Positions 10,484 through 21,601 are shown, numbered from the stretch's first letter. The stretch: DNA of 64,000 nt from Anniella stebbinsi (GCA_029215795.1 JARDYH010000003.1:178448382-178512381); one strand, 5' to 3'. Program-made: numbers and translations. Notes: generated by a model not told the origin, from the letters alone.

Positions 10484-10578
10484 GCTGTAATCCTATGTAC
10501 ACTTATCTGACAGTAAGTCTCATTGAATGTGATGGGACTTACTTCTGAGTAGACATACATAGGGTTGTCCAACCAATA
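10484..10578. repeat. Short palindromic MITE, 'AATCCTATG' family
   Basis: 'gtaatcctatgtacactta' at the left and 'agtagacatacatagg' at the right are imperfect inverted repeats about a 'ttgaatgtgatgggactta' centre. Related pieces lie at 17400-17470, 17690-17750, 29604-29662, 40718-40820 and 60625-60735. Confidence 0.55.
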
Positions 10579-11047
10579 CAGTCACATGTGTATACTTTGC
10601 TAAATTCTTTGAAGTCTCTTGCTAGGGAAGCAGGTGATGGATGGGGTAGGCTGTGGCAATCAATACAACAGAATTGTTAGATTGTAACAGAATTGAACAA
10701 CAATATTAGCTTGCTGTGTGTGGCAATAGCAGATTCATCAAGGCCTTATATGGTTTTAATTTCTGCATTTTCTACACCTGGCTGTTTTTCATGGTTATCA
10801 TCCTGATTTCAGCCTGGAAATTAAAAGTAATCATCTTTTACTAGTTAACCAAATAGCACTTCTACACAAGCATGGTTTGGTGGGAAGCTCATTGTCAGCT
10901 GTGCATAGTCCTAAATCAGGTATGGGGATGCACATTGGGGGCACATGCCAGCAATGGGTGAGGTCTGAGATCAAAATAGGCAGGGATATCCCCACTAATG
11001 GCATATGGTCCCCAGTGCGCTTGCCTGGTCCGCCTTCACACACACAC
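10579..11047. other. Unclassified sequence
   Basis: No reproducible repeat boundary. Open frames on both strands at 10831-11155 share no domain and look like chance. Confidence 0.35.
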
Positions 11048-11690
11048 GAACATAAGAAAAGCCATGCTGGATCAGACATAGGGATGGATGAATCTGTTTA
11101 TTTCAGTTTCTTAGGCTCCGTTCAGCTCAAATACTCAGAATTTTCCCAGCCTTAAGTTTGGCTTATTCCAATGATTTCATTTTCTTTATAGGTTTGCATG
11201 AAAATTCATAATCATTTTTGTGCATATTTCTCCTAAGGCATGTATTTTGTATGTGTGTATTTTTGCCCAACATACACATTTTTGCAAGCAGTTTCCTTAA
11301 TATAATACATTTTTTTTTACTATTCTTTCCCCAAATACATTTTATATGCATGTTTTGAGTGGAAGGCTCTACTGGAAAAATTGGGGAAATGTGAATTTCA
11401 AAGGATAACTGAGTTTTGATTCACATAGTGGATTGAAAGTATATTAGGTACGTTTGTATTAAAATGAACAAACTGAATGAATTTCTCCCTCATCCCTAGT
11501 CAGACCAGGGGTCCATCAAGTACAGAATTCTGTTCTCACAGTGGCCAATGAACTGTCTGTGGGAAACCCACAGGAAGGACATGAGTGCTATAGCACCCTC
11601 CCACTCATCTTCCCCAGCAACAGAGACATATAGTCTCAGATACTGGAGGTAGCACATACTAGAAGTGGTGTCCAGTCTTGATGGATGGAT
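11048..11690 (+). repeat. AACATAAG-type repeat, copy 2, split by a MITE
   Basis: The 5' part (11048-11078, 'gccatgctggatcagac') and the continuation (11499-11690, 'gtcagaccaggggtccatc' onward) form one uninterrupted repeat once 11079-11498 is removed. The sequence at the junction, ATCAGACC, is duplicated. Confidence 0.75.
11079..11498. mobile_element. MITE nested in an AACATAAG repeat
   Basis: The 420-bp element has ends TAGGGATGG and CTCATCCCTA and an imperfect 8-bp duplication (ATCAGACA at 11071-11078, GTCAGACC at 11499-11506; 6 of 8). The ends resemble family F, but the interior is AT-rich. It may belong with AT-rich sequence near 41600-41870 and 53900-54240. A hAT-type origin is likely from the duplication length. 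Confidence 0.7.
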
Positions 11691-11744
11691 GGATGGATGG
11701 ATAGATAGATACACAAACACACACTCACACATACACATATCCCC

Positions 11745-11799
<55 letters not shown>
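11680..11799. repeat. (GGAT)n, (CT)n and (CA)n microsatellite cluster
   Basis: GGAT/AGAT units (11680-11711), a CT run (11749-11777) and a CA run (11777-11799) occur within 120 bp. Confidence 0.95.
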
Positions 11800-12615
11800 T
11801 GAGGTGGCTTTACTTACTCCATACTTTTCCCAATGGGCAACTGAGCCATTGCTTCAAGGGACTGCTGATCAGCAAGGTGGTTGTGGGGGCAATGAGATGG
11901 CAGTTCAGGCATGAGCTGCTGTCCTGCCTCCTTTCACCTCTCTGTGGGGAAGGGAGCTTTGAGGAGGGAACAGGACTTCAGGAAGGGGGTAGGTCCTTAG
12001 AGGAGGCTTTCATGGGCTAGATGGAGAGGCCTGACAGACTGAATTCAGCTTGCCAGACAAAGCTTCCCATCTCTCTGATCTAAGTGAACTGCATGCATGC
12101 ACCATCATGGTTGAATCAGCACTGGAACTTGTGTTACCGATTTGGCTTTTGCTGAGAATGTTTTCAAACTATAGTTCCAACATTTAGGAAGCCTTGGGCT
12201 GCCATTTAACTACTCGTAGCTGATCAATACAATTCAAACAAAGCATAGACCAGAAATCGTTTTAGGTGGCCTAAGTTTTGATTTTGCACTTACTAAATAA
12301 GGAAAAATCTTTTGATCCAGTTTTTTAATTTTTATTACAAATATACTTGTATAATCACATCAAAATATAGCTGGCATAAAATGACATTAAAATGAATGTT
12401 GTTAAACAGAGCTTTACTAAAGATCTTAGTTCTTAACAGCTTAATAGGAAATAGAATTTCTTAAACATTTCTTGTTCTTTGACTTCTATCCCAATAGCTT
12501 AAAAAGGAGAGATCTCATTTTTAGTACCAAGTTCCCATTCAATTCTGAATAGGTTTTAATTATCTTATTCTTAATGTCCTTGAAAAATCAAAACATACAA
12601 AAATGGTGTAAGGCT
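11800..12615. other. Unclassified sequence
   Basis: I see no gene, structural RNA or defined repeat boundary in these 816 bp. Confidence 0.4.
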
Positions 12616-12623
12616 AGATACAA

Positions 12624-13614
12624 ACGGGTGACCAGATTTTGGAAACCAAAATCCAGGTCCAAAATGGCCGCCCAAAGGGGGCGTGCAGTGCCCACGAGAT
12701 TGTGTTGGGACTTCAAGTCCCATCATTCCCAGCAACATGCCCAAACCGCCCCGGTGTTGGACTATAACCCCCATCGTCCTTGGGGATGATGGTATCTGGA
12801 GCCCTACACCATCTTTTAGAGCAGGGCATCAGGCTGCCCAAGGAGCAAAAACCTTCCACCCCAGTGCTCGCTTGCTCACTCACTCACTCACTCGCTCCCC
12901 CTCCTCCCCCTCCTCCCTGCAAGGGGCTTTGTGCCCCCTCCTCCCTGCGAGGGGCTTGGCACCCTGTTCAAAGCACCGGCCGCCAAGCCCCTCGCGGGCG
13001 ACACTCACCTAGGCTCATGTCACTCGCTCGCTCGCGCCGCTGCTGCTGCCCCTCGTCGCGCAGGAGTAAGTGAGGGTGCCCAGCTCAGGTGTTCCATCAT
13101 CCTCCCCCCAAAACCAGACCTGGAGCCGGCGTGCTTGGGGTGGCGCTTCCTCCAGGCCGAGCTGAGCAGTGTTTAGTCCTGTGCCATCGCTCTGGCCTAG
13201 AAGAAGCCCCGGATCACCAGGGGGAGGGGCTGGAGGAAGTGTGCTGAGGAGGGGCAACAGTCTGCCTCGCCCGCCCAAGGGGAAGTTTCCTCGGTGTTGC
13301 CCCAAGTGCGCCGGCTCCAGGGCTGGTTTGGGGGGGGGATGATGGGACACCTGAGCTGGGCGCCCTCACTTACTCCTGCGAGGCGACGAGGGGCAGCGGC
13401 GGTGGTGGCGGCGCGAGCAAGTGAGTGACATGAGCCCAGGTGAGTGTCGCCTGCGAGGGGCTTGGCGCGACGGTGCTTTCAACAGGCAGGAGGGGGAGTG
13501 CTCCAGATCCAGCTGACCGTTTCCCCGGAGGTTTGCCCCCAGGGCCTGGTCGTCCTGGATCGCCCCAGTTTTCCCGGTTAGGACTGGGAAACCCCTGGCG
13601 ATCTGGTCACCCTG
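12624..13614. mobile_element. CpG-rich foldback hAT-like element, family G, copy 1
   Basis: Ends CGGGTGACCAG and CTGGTCACCCTG lie inside a perfect 8-bp duplication AGATACAA (12616-12623 and 13615-13622). The 991-bp element is highly CpG-rich against an AT-rich background. Its core is an inverted repeat whose arms run from about 12960 to 13200 and 13250 to 13490; both arms contain 'gacatgagcc', 'gtgagtgtcgcc' and 'ggggcttggc' or their complements. No transposase is encoded. The right-end sequence 'gatcgccccagttttcc' is shared with 31945-32631. Confidence 0.88.
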
Positions 13615-13740
13615 AGATACAATCAATTCTGAATCATAATTTTGAGAAGATAACTTCTTACACAAAAGGTGAAAATTAAACCAAAGTCTATAATTTTATT
13701 TTAGACATCTGTATATCAAGCTTTTTGATGGGTATGCCTT

Positions 13741-13935
13741 ACACATTGCTTCCCCCCCTCATAAGAACATAAGAAGAGCCATGCTGGATCAGACCAAGGA
13801 TCCATCTAGTCCAGTATTCTGTTCACACAATAGTCAACCAGCTGCCCATGGACAACCTACAAGCAGGACATGAGTGTAACAGCACCCTCCTGCCCAGGAC
13901 AAGGAGGACCTGCAGGCGAGAATTCTCAAAAGTAG
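13741..13935 (+). repeat. AACATAAG-type repeat, copy 3
   Basis: 'gaacataagaagagccatg' begins a segment that also contains 'ccatctagtccagtattctg' and 'agcaggacatgagtgtaaca'. It matches the other copies in order and strand and is truncated at the right. Confidence 0.75.
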
Positions 13936-14801
13936 CCCATGCATGCAATAATTCCTGCATGTGGCCCTCAGCTTTGTACACTTATGCATGGGTCCTTGTA
14001 GGGGCAGCAGCAGGGCCCCAAACACCACACCTGCACCAGGCCCCATAAACCTTCTGGGTGGTCCTGCAAAGGTGACAAGGGGGGGATGACCAAAGGCACT
14101 CCTTGGCCAGGGTGCTATTTATCCTTGGGCCGGCCCTGATCACCTTGATCTTCTTGGAGCATAAATGTGGTGGGGCATAAATGTAATAAACAAACAGAAA
14201 GTTCCTCACTAAGATGTTGGCCTGACAAGCACCACAATGGATATTTCCTTTCAAGTAGACAACTTATAAAAGAATCACAAGAATCACAAACCTGCAATTA
14301 TAGAAAACTGGAGCTTAAATAGTATTGATTCCCCCCCCCCCTTCCTCTCTCTCCAAAAATGCTTCTTTTCAGAGACAGGCAAATACATTCATTGTCTTGT
14401 TTGAAAACAAATGTTGTGAGATTATAGGAAATCCCCCCAGAGGCCTTGACATTTTTCCAGGAGAAATTAAGAGCTGAATTCATCAAACATTTAATGTTAA
14501 GGAGTCAGAAACTCTGGAATGTTTGTCCAAAGTCCCAAGCCCCACAGAAAACTTTGTCATCCTGCCGGGCTCCAGTCAAAAATTGGAGCCAAAATAAACA
14601 CAGACAGAAACTGCATCTGACTGATCCTGTGGAAACAGCTGTAACCACTTAGGTGGAAAACCACCTCAAATTCTTCTCCCAGAAAACACTGATGACATGG
14701 GAGAGGGCAAGCAGGAAAACTCTGTCAAGTTCTCTTCAGCTGTGGTCAGGAAAATATTTTCTTTCTCTACAACTGTAAATAGATGGTTTCAGCCATGATC
14801 A
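13936..14801. other. Unclassified sequence
   Basis: A poly-C run occurs at 14331-14341. No coding or repeat signature can be defended. Confidence 0.4.
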
Positions 14802-14802
14802 C

Positions 14803-14836
<34 letters not shown>
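14802..14836. repeat. (AAT)n microsatellite
   Basis: About eleven uninterrupted AAT units. Confidence 0.96.
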
Positions 14837-14837
<1 letters not shown>

Positions 14838-15039
14838 GCCACAGGAATGCTAAACTCCTTTTGCCTCTCTCGTTTTTCTCCCTTGTATACTGCTGAGAAT
14901 TTAGCATTCATCTCTTTCTACAAATGTCTCTCTTCATACTGCCTAAATGATGAGGTCCTTTGTGTTTATATAGTGAATTCTACAATCTCCAAACTTGGGT
15001 GCTAGATCTTTATATCTTGCAAGATTTCCCTCTTGTTGT

Positions 15040-15120
15040 CTTCTTTAAATGAGTGATTTATAGTATGCTTGTGACTGGCCACTCACAGAAGTTAGCGGAT
15101 CATTTTGATGATGTTTTGAG
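15040..15120 (+). repeat. Family V repeat, copy 2
   Basis: Matches 9412-9500 in reverse complement ('gtgatttatagtatgctt', 'tggccactc', 'cattttgatgatg'). It is probably a piece of a DNA transposon. Confidence 0.5.
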
Positions 15121-15226
15121 CCTCCTGTGTGTCTCCCTGTCCTTCCCTCGGTTATTCTGTTTTAAAATAAACCTTGGAAAACCCAATTCTTCTGAAATAT
15201 GTTGAGATTTCCTGCCATATGCAGTC

Positions 15227-15405
15227 AAAGTTGCACTACACAATGCCCACTAGAGGGCATTGTCCCATTGAGCTATATGAGCTGGGAAGTTTTATAGTAC
15301 AGCCCATGTGGTTGCTGCTCTCCTTCATTTAACTCAGCTCATTTCAAAAGCGAAGAGAAGCAGGAAGCAAATTGATGGTAAGCAAATGTGATTTCCCTTT
15401 AATCT
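15227..15405 (+). repeat. Interspersed repeat, family X, copy 2
   Basis: The better-preserved orientation of the repeat at 7118-7296, with 'gcccactagagggcattg' and 'gcccatgtggttgctgct'. Class unknown. Confidence 0.55.
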
Positions 15406-16180
15406 GAAGGGCCTCATAGAGAGGGTGAGCATTACATTTAAGTGTCTCCTCTTTGGGCTGTTGTGGTTATTCTTATTATTTTAAAGAGGACTTTTGTCAT
15501 GGGCACTTCCATAGAAAAGGATGAAATGTGCCAGAAGAATGAACAAAGCTGTAAAAAAGAAGATGGTGTGTGTGTGGAGGGAGCGGTGTTGAAAAACCTC
15601 AGGATTATATTTGTCCAAGCTGAAAATGGCTTGGAAGACAAGGAAGCAAGGGAAGAATGAGAGACATCAAGGGAAAGAGAAAGGAAGTTTGGAAGACTGA
15701 TATCATTTCAGAGATTTGCAGAGCAATCCTAAGTGGAATGTGTGTGTGTGTGAAAGAGCAGATCCTCACTGCTTCCAAAGCCCTGTCAGGTCACACAGAC
15801 CAGTGAAGGAGGTCTGTGTGGGCATTTTGCTGGCATATCTTTAAAAACAACAACAATTGAAAGCAATGGGAGGAGCACTGTCCTCCTCTTGGGGAAACAG
15901 AGAGGGCCCCCCTCTACAAGATTTCGGTTTGAGACCACAGGCTATTTTTAGAGCAAAAAAATAAAAATAAAAATCCAAACTTGGATAGATTAAAATTAAA
16001 TTGAACAATATTTCTAAACAGTCACATGGCTATTGTTGGTACTGGGTCAGATGTAGTAATATAAGAGGATGTTCAGACTCCATTTAGTTGATCAGTTGCA
16101 AAGAAGCTTCTCTAGTAAAGAGGAAGGGGAAAGCCCTGGATTGATCATTCTTTCAAGTGCCATATCTCCCCCTCAAAAAA
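15406..16180. other. Unclassified sequence
   Basis: A 72-codon frame on the plus strand (15442-15660) overlaps a minus frame and has no recognisable family. I see nothing else. Confidence 0.35.
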
Positions 16181-16380
16181 CCACGAGGTAGGTTAGGCTA
16201 AGAGTCTATGACTGGCCCCAAACCATCTAGTGAGTTTCTTCTGCTGCTCACTTTCACAGAATGTAAAACAGATATTTGGTAATGTTTGGGTGTATGGCAT
16301 GTGCTACTTTTACCCTCACAACAACCCTGTAAAATAGGTTAGGCTGGAAATCTGTGCCTGGCCCACTGTCTGTCTATGTC
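16181..16380 (-). mobile_element. Two fragments of a tRNA-derived, MIR-like SINE
   Basis: Both 16181-16250 and 16310-16380 carry the SINE core in reverse ('ggtaggttaggctaagag' and 'acaaccctgtaaaataggtt'). The intact comparison copy is at 31248-31505. The duplication of the core suggests two insertions or an internal rearrangement. Confidence 0.55.
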
Positions 16381-16699
16381 TGTGTGCCTGCCTCTTTCAT
16401 ATATATACACAGAAAGGCATCCTTGGGTTTGTTCTTTACTTACTACATACCATAAACTATGTGTGTATAGAGAAGTCTGTCACAAATGATGCAATACACT
16501 CACCTTTCACGCTTCCTAATATATTTGTTTCCCAACTAACTTACTGCTAATACAGTCATGAATCTAACACTACAATGTGTAATTTTTACTATATTAAGAT
16601 TAAAGAATCCACATACATCAAGTGCAAATCAGAGAACCTACCATTTTTCATATTACAGTTTGGGAATTAGGATTCTTTTCCTAATTATACCTTAAATAG

Positions 16700-17120
16700 A
16701 AGTTGCCTTTTTCACAGCAGTCACGTTGACATTTTCATCAAGCTATCTACTTCCCCTGCCCCAAATTTTGTTTGGTCAGTCTCCGATCCTATCGGTTTAT
16801 AAGCGAAATTGTGATCCTCCCCCCCCGCCCCCCATGTGCATCACTTTACACTTGCTTACATCGAACAGCATTTACCATTTTGATGACCATTCTCTCAGTA
16901 TGGAGATATCTTTTTGGAGCTCTTCACAATCCCCCTTTGTGTTATCAAGACTAAATAATTTGGTATCATCACCAAACATGGCCACGTCAATGTTCACTTC
17001 CCCCCTCATTCTAATATTATGAGAAAGGGAGAAACTGCCTCCCTATCCACTTTTTGCACAACATGCATAATTTTGTATACCTTTATCATGTCTCCTCTAG
17101 TCACAGTTTGTTTAAGGCTG
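16700..17120 (+). mobile_element. Probable CR1/L3-type LINE untranslated fragment
   Basis: Two blocks are recognisable. 'tttggagctcttcacaatc' to 'gtatcatcaccaaac' lies at about 16915-16980. 'attatgagaaagggagaaac' to 'tatcatgtctcctct' lies at about 17015-17098. I recall both from abundant amniote repeats usually filed with CR1/L3. No coding region is included, so the assignment rests on memory of that repeat. Confidence 0.45.
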
Positions 17121-17257
17121 CAGCACTTGCCGTGAGGAAACCACGCTACTTATGGTTAAACCAAAACCCAACAATCATAAGGTATACTAATCTAGCCCCT
17201 ACTGAGAGCCCCTGACATATGGAGAGGATCAAGCAGCAGAGTAAGAGAACATAGACA

Positions 17258-17775
17258 GACAGACAGACACACACATACACACACACAGAGCAAGAAAATA
17301 ACTTGTAAATTATAGGATTATTATTCTGCTGAAAAGAAAAGGAAATCTTTGCTCCCTCCACCCCCCACCCTAAGGCTCCAATTTTTTAAATGTTGCAATC
17401 ATCTGCATGCTTACCTGGGAGTAAGACCCATTACATTCAATGGAGCTTACATCCGAGTAGACTGTTAGCACTGTTAAGGGAATCCACGAGGTAGGCAGTG
17501 GATTACTTTTGAGAAGTCTGATAGCACTGTTAAGGGAATCCACACACACACCCAAAGCAAGCAAGGAAGTTTTTAATTGTAGGAGTATTCTTGTGCTGGA
17601 ATGAAAAGGAAATCTTTGCTTCCAGGATTCCCAATCCACCCCACACACCCCAGGCTCCAATTTTAAAAATGCTGCAATCGTCTACATGTTTATCTGGGAG
17701 TAAGACCCATTGCATTCAATGGAACTTACTTCTCAGTAGACTGCAAGCATTGTTAAGAGATTCCAGGAGGTAGTC
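17258..17775. repeat. Diverged tandem duplication of about 270 bp
   Basis: The block 'ggaaatctttgct...ggctccaatttt...tgggagtaagacccatt...gcactgttaag' occurs twice, at about 17258-17500 and 17530-17775. Offsets between matched points are 267 to 279 bp. Each unit begins near an AC-rich tract and ends with an 'AATCCTATG'-family remnant. Confidence 0.8.
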
Positions 17776-18236
17776 AGTCACTCCCCCTGGCCTCTCAATG
17801 TTCTAATCCAGTTGGAGAGGGGGAGGGAGGAAGAGAGAGAGAGAGACTCTACTCTGCATGCGTTTCTAGAGGGCGCTCCATTCATTACTATGGGAGCTTA
17901 TAAATTGAATTTAAAACAAACTAAAGGGAATTTTAAGAAAAGAACACCTATTCTATCAACTCGAAGGTAAAAGGAAGAGGACATCGTTGGAATTTTAATT
18001 ATTTAACCTGTCAATCATAAGGGGACCTCGACAAAAACTATCGCCAGCCCAGACTCAATTACCAAAGTGAGCCTGAGAGCTTTCCTCCCCTTTTCAACTT
18101 TAAACTGCACTCCTTCCCTCAATCTTTCACCAATCTTCTTGAAATTTTCAGGTTATGTAAAACCAACATTTCTTTCAGGCACATTTCAGGAAGATTGGTG
18201 AAACATTTTTGATTTTATGAATGTTAGAATGATTAC

Positions 18237-19235
18237 TAGGGATGTGCACGGACCCCCTGGATTGGATCGGGACCCAGATTGGGACCTCCAATTTTGTTCT
18301 GGATCGGATTGGAACAAAATCGGAGGTCCCCTGGATTGGATCGGACCCAATCCCAATCTGAAAACTGGATGTCCGATTTTCGGATCGGCTGCCATTTTTC
18401 CCTATAGACTTTCATTGGGGGAAAGAAAGCTTTCCCCCAATGCAAGTCTATGGGGGGAAATGGCGGTGTGGGGGCGGGTGGGGGCCTAATTTCCACCTCC
18501 CTGTTCCTTCCCCCTCTTGCGCTTCTTACCTGCCGGGGCCATCCACTGCCGGCAGGTAAGAAGCCGGGGCCATCCACTGCCGGCAGTGGATGGTAGCGGA
18601 TGGCCCCGCCAGGTAAGCCCCCTCCTCCCCCTCATGCTCCTTACTTGCTGGGGCCATCTGCTGCTGTCCGCAGATGCCCACAGGCACCCATGGATGGTAG
18701 TGGACTGCCCCGGCAGGTAAGCCCCCCCTCATGCTCCTCCTTACCTGCTGGGGCGTCCGGTTCCTTCACCTGCTGTAGATCTACTGAGAACTAGGCTTCG
18801 CGGCCTAGTCCTCAGTAGAGCGTCACGTGATGACAACATCACCTGGCGCTCTACTGAGAACTAGGCTGCGAAGCCTAGTTCTCAGTAGATCTACGGCAGG
18901 TGAAGAAAGCGGACGCCCCGGCAGGTAAGTGGGTCCCCCTCCCTCCCCCCTCGTGCTCCTTACTTGCTGGGGCCATCCGCTGCTGACAGCCCCAGCAGGT
19001 AAGCCCCCTCCTTGCATTTGTGTTCCTTATCTGCTGGCGCCGGCAGGTGAGGAGCGCGAGTGGGGGGAGGGGGTCCGATCCTCCGATCCAATACGATCTG
19101 GATCGGGTCCTTTTTGGATCAGATCGTATCGGATTGGCTGATCCAGGTACTGGGGATCGGATCGGATAATTTTATCCAATTTTGGCTGGATCGGGTCCGG
19201 ATCTTGGATCAGACTTGATCCAGTGCACACCCCTA
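18237..19235 (-). mobile_element. Large foldback hAT-like element, family F, copy B
   Basis: TAGGGATGTGCA and TGCACACCCCTA ends lie inside a perfect 8-bp duplication ATGATTAC (18229-18236 and 19236-19243). The 999-bp element is in the opposite orientation to copy A. Its core is a ladder of inverted repeats whose stems end in CTTACCTG or CAGGTAAG. The largest pairs 'gatctactgagaactaggc' with its complement around 'gtgatgacaacatcac' (about 18777-18895). No transposase is present. Confidence 0.92.
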
Positions 19236-19334
19236 ATGATTACCCCCCATTACCCCTTTAACATGGTGGAATGTGTTTTTTTACTAAGTACTCTTAATAA
19301 GAGACTCATGACTGTGGGTCTCTTAATTAAAAAA

Positions 19335-19374
19335 AATGCTTCTTGGCCTTTTGGCTAAGATCAAGTATAGTGTA
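19335..19374 (+). pseudogene. U2 snRNA 5'-end fragment (retropseudogene or SINE head)
   Basis: Forty bases match the first part of vertebrate U2 snRNA with few differences, including the branch-site recognition region neighbour 'ggccttttggctaagatcaag'-type core. Similarity stops after about 40 nt and the sequence passes into (CAAA)n (19378-19398). This fits a 3'-truncated snRNA retropseudogene or an snRNA-headed SINE. It cannot be a functional U2 gene because more than 140 nt of the RNA is absent. Confidence 0.75.
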
Positions 19375-19377
19375 GTA

Positions 19378-19398
19378 AACAAACAAACAAACAAACAA
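19378..19398. repeat. (CAAA)n tail
   Basis: Five CAAA-type units directly follow the U2-like fragment and may be its reverse-transcription tail. Confidence 0.85.
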
Positions 19399-19502
19399 CC
19401 TCCTGTTCACATAAAGGGAACTTTGGCTAGATTGTGCCTCCTCTTTGTTTATCATGTTAATTTTTTGTAATTAACAACAGAATTGCAACCATCTCTTTTC
19501 TG

Positions 19503-19630
19503 ATGCCAATTCTACACCAAGCAGGATATGACACTTTGAAAACCTTTGAAAACTGTATATGGAGTGTGTCCTGGGCTCCAACAGTTGTCACTACTGATTT
19601 TAAAGCAGTAGTGTTGATCCTGCCTGAGTC
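19503..19630 (+). repeat. 'GTAGTGTAGATCC' MITE, copy 1
   Basis: 'agcaggatatgacactttga' to 'aaagcagtagtgttgatcc' recurs at 20172-20276, 38709-38838 and in rearranged form at 40995-41248. The right end contains GTAGTGTAGATC, a terminus shared with several other MITEs in the window. Confidence 0.65.
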
Positions 19631-20171
19631 TGAAAATGGTTTGGGTTAGGAGGGGCAACAAGATGATTGGCAGCTAAGAAATGGATAAAGAAGGTTTTGG
19701 GTAAGAGGAGGAATCTCAAGGAATCTAATTACAGGATGAACAAGCCCTACCTTGGTAAATCAGTGCCAGGATGATGTAGAGCCAGAACGAGAACAAGAAG
19801 ATTCCATTGTTATCCATCCTTTTTCTACAGCTGCAGCTTGGACCACTGCCCAGGAGGCCAGAAAAGCTAGCAAATCCCCTTCCTCAGAGTTACAACATAA
19901 CAAGAACATCTGCTGCAGCCGAGGAGAGAGAAACTAAATGTGGTGGTGGAAGCTTGGATGGACAACATCTCCCCACTCCATCTATCCAGGGATAAATAGA
20001 ACACACATTTTTTTAACCTGAGGATAAAGAGTAATACACCCATTCCTTTTCAGCCAGACTTTACATCAACCTCTTATGTGTATAAGTTCTCAGGGGGGAA
20101 ATCAGAGGCCAACGCAAGCTAGAAAAAAAAGTGAAATGCCTAATTTGTGAGGTTGAGTCTGTTGATTCTCA
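19631..20171. other. Unclassified sequence
   Basis: No repeat or coding signature recognised. Confidence 0.35.
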
Positions 20172-20276
20172 CCTTGGGCCAGATCTATAGCAAGCAGGAT
20201 ATGAGACTTTGAAAACCTTTTGAAAACTGTGTATGGCGTATGTCCTGGGCCAAAGCAGTAGTGTAGATCCTTCCAT
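20172..20276 (+). repeat. 'GTAGTGTAGATCC' MITE, copy 2, internally deleted
   Basis: Same order as copy 1, but the middle between 'tgtcctgggcc' and 'aaagcagtagtgtagatcc' is shortened. Confidence 0.65.
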
Positions 20277-20339
20277 AGTCACATGTAGATCTTAGCATTC
20301 CTATTGGCAGGGACTCCAGGACTTGATCTGAGCACCTCA

Positions 20340-20475
20340 CAGCCTAAAATAGAGACATAGGCAGCTGGACAGCCATCTGTCAGGCATGCTTTAAGGTGGA
20401 TTCCTGCACTGAGCAGGGGGTTGGACTCGATGGCCTTCTAAGCCCCTTCCAACTCTACTATTCTATGACTCTATT
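20340..20475 (+). mobile_element. CR1-type LINE 3' end
   Basis: 'gggggttggactcgatggcc' followed by 'ccttccaactctac' and the tandem terminal 'attctatgactctatt' is the signature 3' end of CR1 elements, which end in repeated ATTCTATGA-like octamers. The rest is 5'-truncated, as is usual for CR1. Confidence 0.85.
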
Positions 20476-20479
20476 CTTC

Positions 20480-20965
20480 TACACCTATTGCTATAGAGGG
20501 AGGGAGGACAGATTATCCCAGATGTATCTGCTTCCGGAATTGTCATTCCAAATCCACATAGGAATCGCAACATCCTGGGAGGAAGGAGGAACATAATGTT
20601 CGCCATTTTGGTGGGGTTTTCTCTTAAAGGCACAGGGAGCATCGCATGGCAGAACAAGTAAGGGGACCCCCCCTGCGCGCACAACCCCACCATCCTGGGG
20701 ATGGTGGAATTGCTGTCCCCCCACCCCCATGGGCATGGAGGCAAGTGGCACAGCTCCGTGCCCATTTCTGGTGCCTGCTTACTCGCAAGTAAGCAGGCAC
20801 CAGGCAGGACGGGCTCAGGATGTTCTGGGGAGCACAGGAAGAATTGGGTTTTCCCATGGATCCCTTATCCTGGGGAACACCTGTGCCTGTCCCCCCACCC
20901 CCAGGATGCACAGGGACGACCCAAGGATGATTGCAGAATAAAAGGCCGGAATAGAAATGGCCATA
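20480..20965 (+). repeat. GC-rich MITE-like repeat, family H, copy 1
   Basis: It shares 'gccattttgg', 'ctccgtgcccatttc' and 'gatgcacagggacgacc' with 36995-37415 in the same order. A further, more diverged copy lies at 60990-61495. A perfect palindrome 'tgcctgcttactcgcaagtaagcaggca' lies near 20771-20798 and its arms contain splice-donor-like CAAGTAAG. Confidence 0.5.
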
Positions 20966-21026
20966 GCATATGGATCTAATGTGGATTGTGGCATGCCTGT
21001 ATCTCCCCAGTAATGTCTAGTAACAG

Positions 21027-21121
21027 AAGCATGGGCTAGAACTACACTAGTACTCTTTATCGGTATGGAAGTGCACTGATAACTGTTGGAGCGCTTTATG
21101 CATTCCATATACTGCTTTTCT
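21027..21121 (+). repeat. MITE end with TCTACACT-type terminus
   Basis: 'gaagtgcactgataactgtt' and 'cattccatatactgc' match the left half of the element at 40995-41248. Confidence 0.5.
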
Positions 21122-21422
21122 AGCATTTTTTTATTGATATATCCAAAATACCGCAACAGATGTCATTGTGTGCACTACAAGGGATAAATTTGCAAGGGGG
21201 ATATAGTGTCACAATGATGGGATCATATCTATATGACACAAGGTGTAGATCAGTACTTTTCCACCTCCTGCAAACTGCTGTTGTCTTGTTGTAGGATTGG
21301 GGAAGTTCTGACTATGATGATATCAAATTGCAAGAACCTTTTGCTGCATGTCACCAATGAGAAATGCATGGGACATGTAGGTGGCAGCAGCCACACATTC
21401 CCCATCACAGCACTACAACCCT

Positions 21423-21439
21423 CCCCCCCCCCCCCCCCC
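21423..21439. repeat. Poly-C run
   Basis: Seventeen consecutive cytosines; length is likely unreliable in any assembly. Confidence 0.95.
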
Positions 21440-21601
21440 GCCGAATAAGGTAATAGTATTTTGCTCATTCCTGGGAGGAACGAACACAATATCAGGAGAT
21501 GAGTAATCTTGGAATGATTTTCAGCTGTGCAAAGACCATTTCAGCCACTTGTAGGCATCTGTCTGATGCTGCTCCTATGCTCTGATGCCTGTACTTATTT
21601 G

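Noticed and set aside
19335..19374. Functional U2 snRNA gene
   Set aside because: Only the first 40 nt of U2 are present; no remaining RNA body, and a simple-repeat tail follows.
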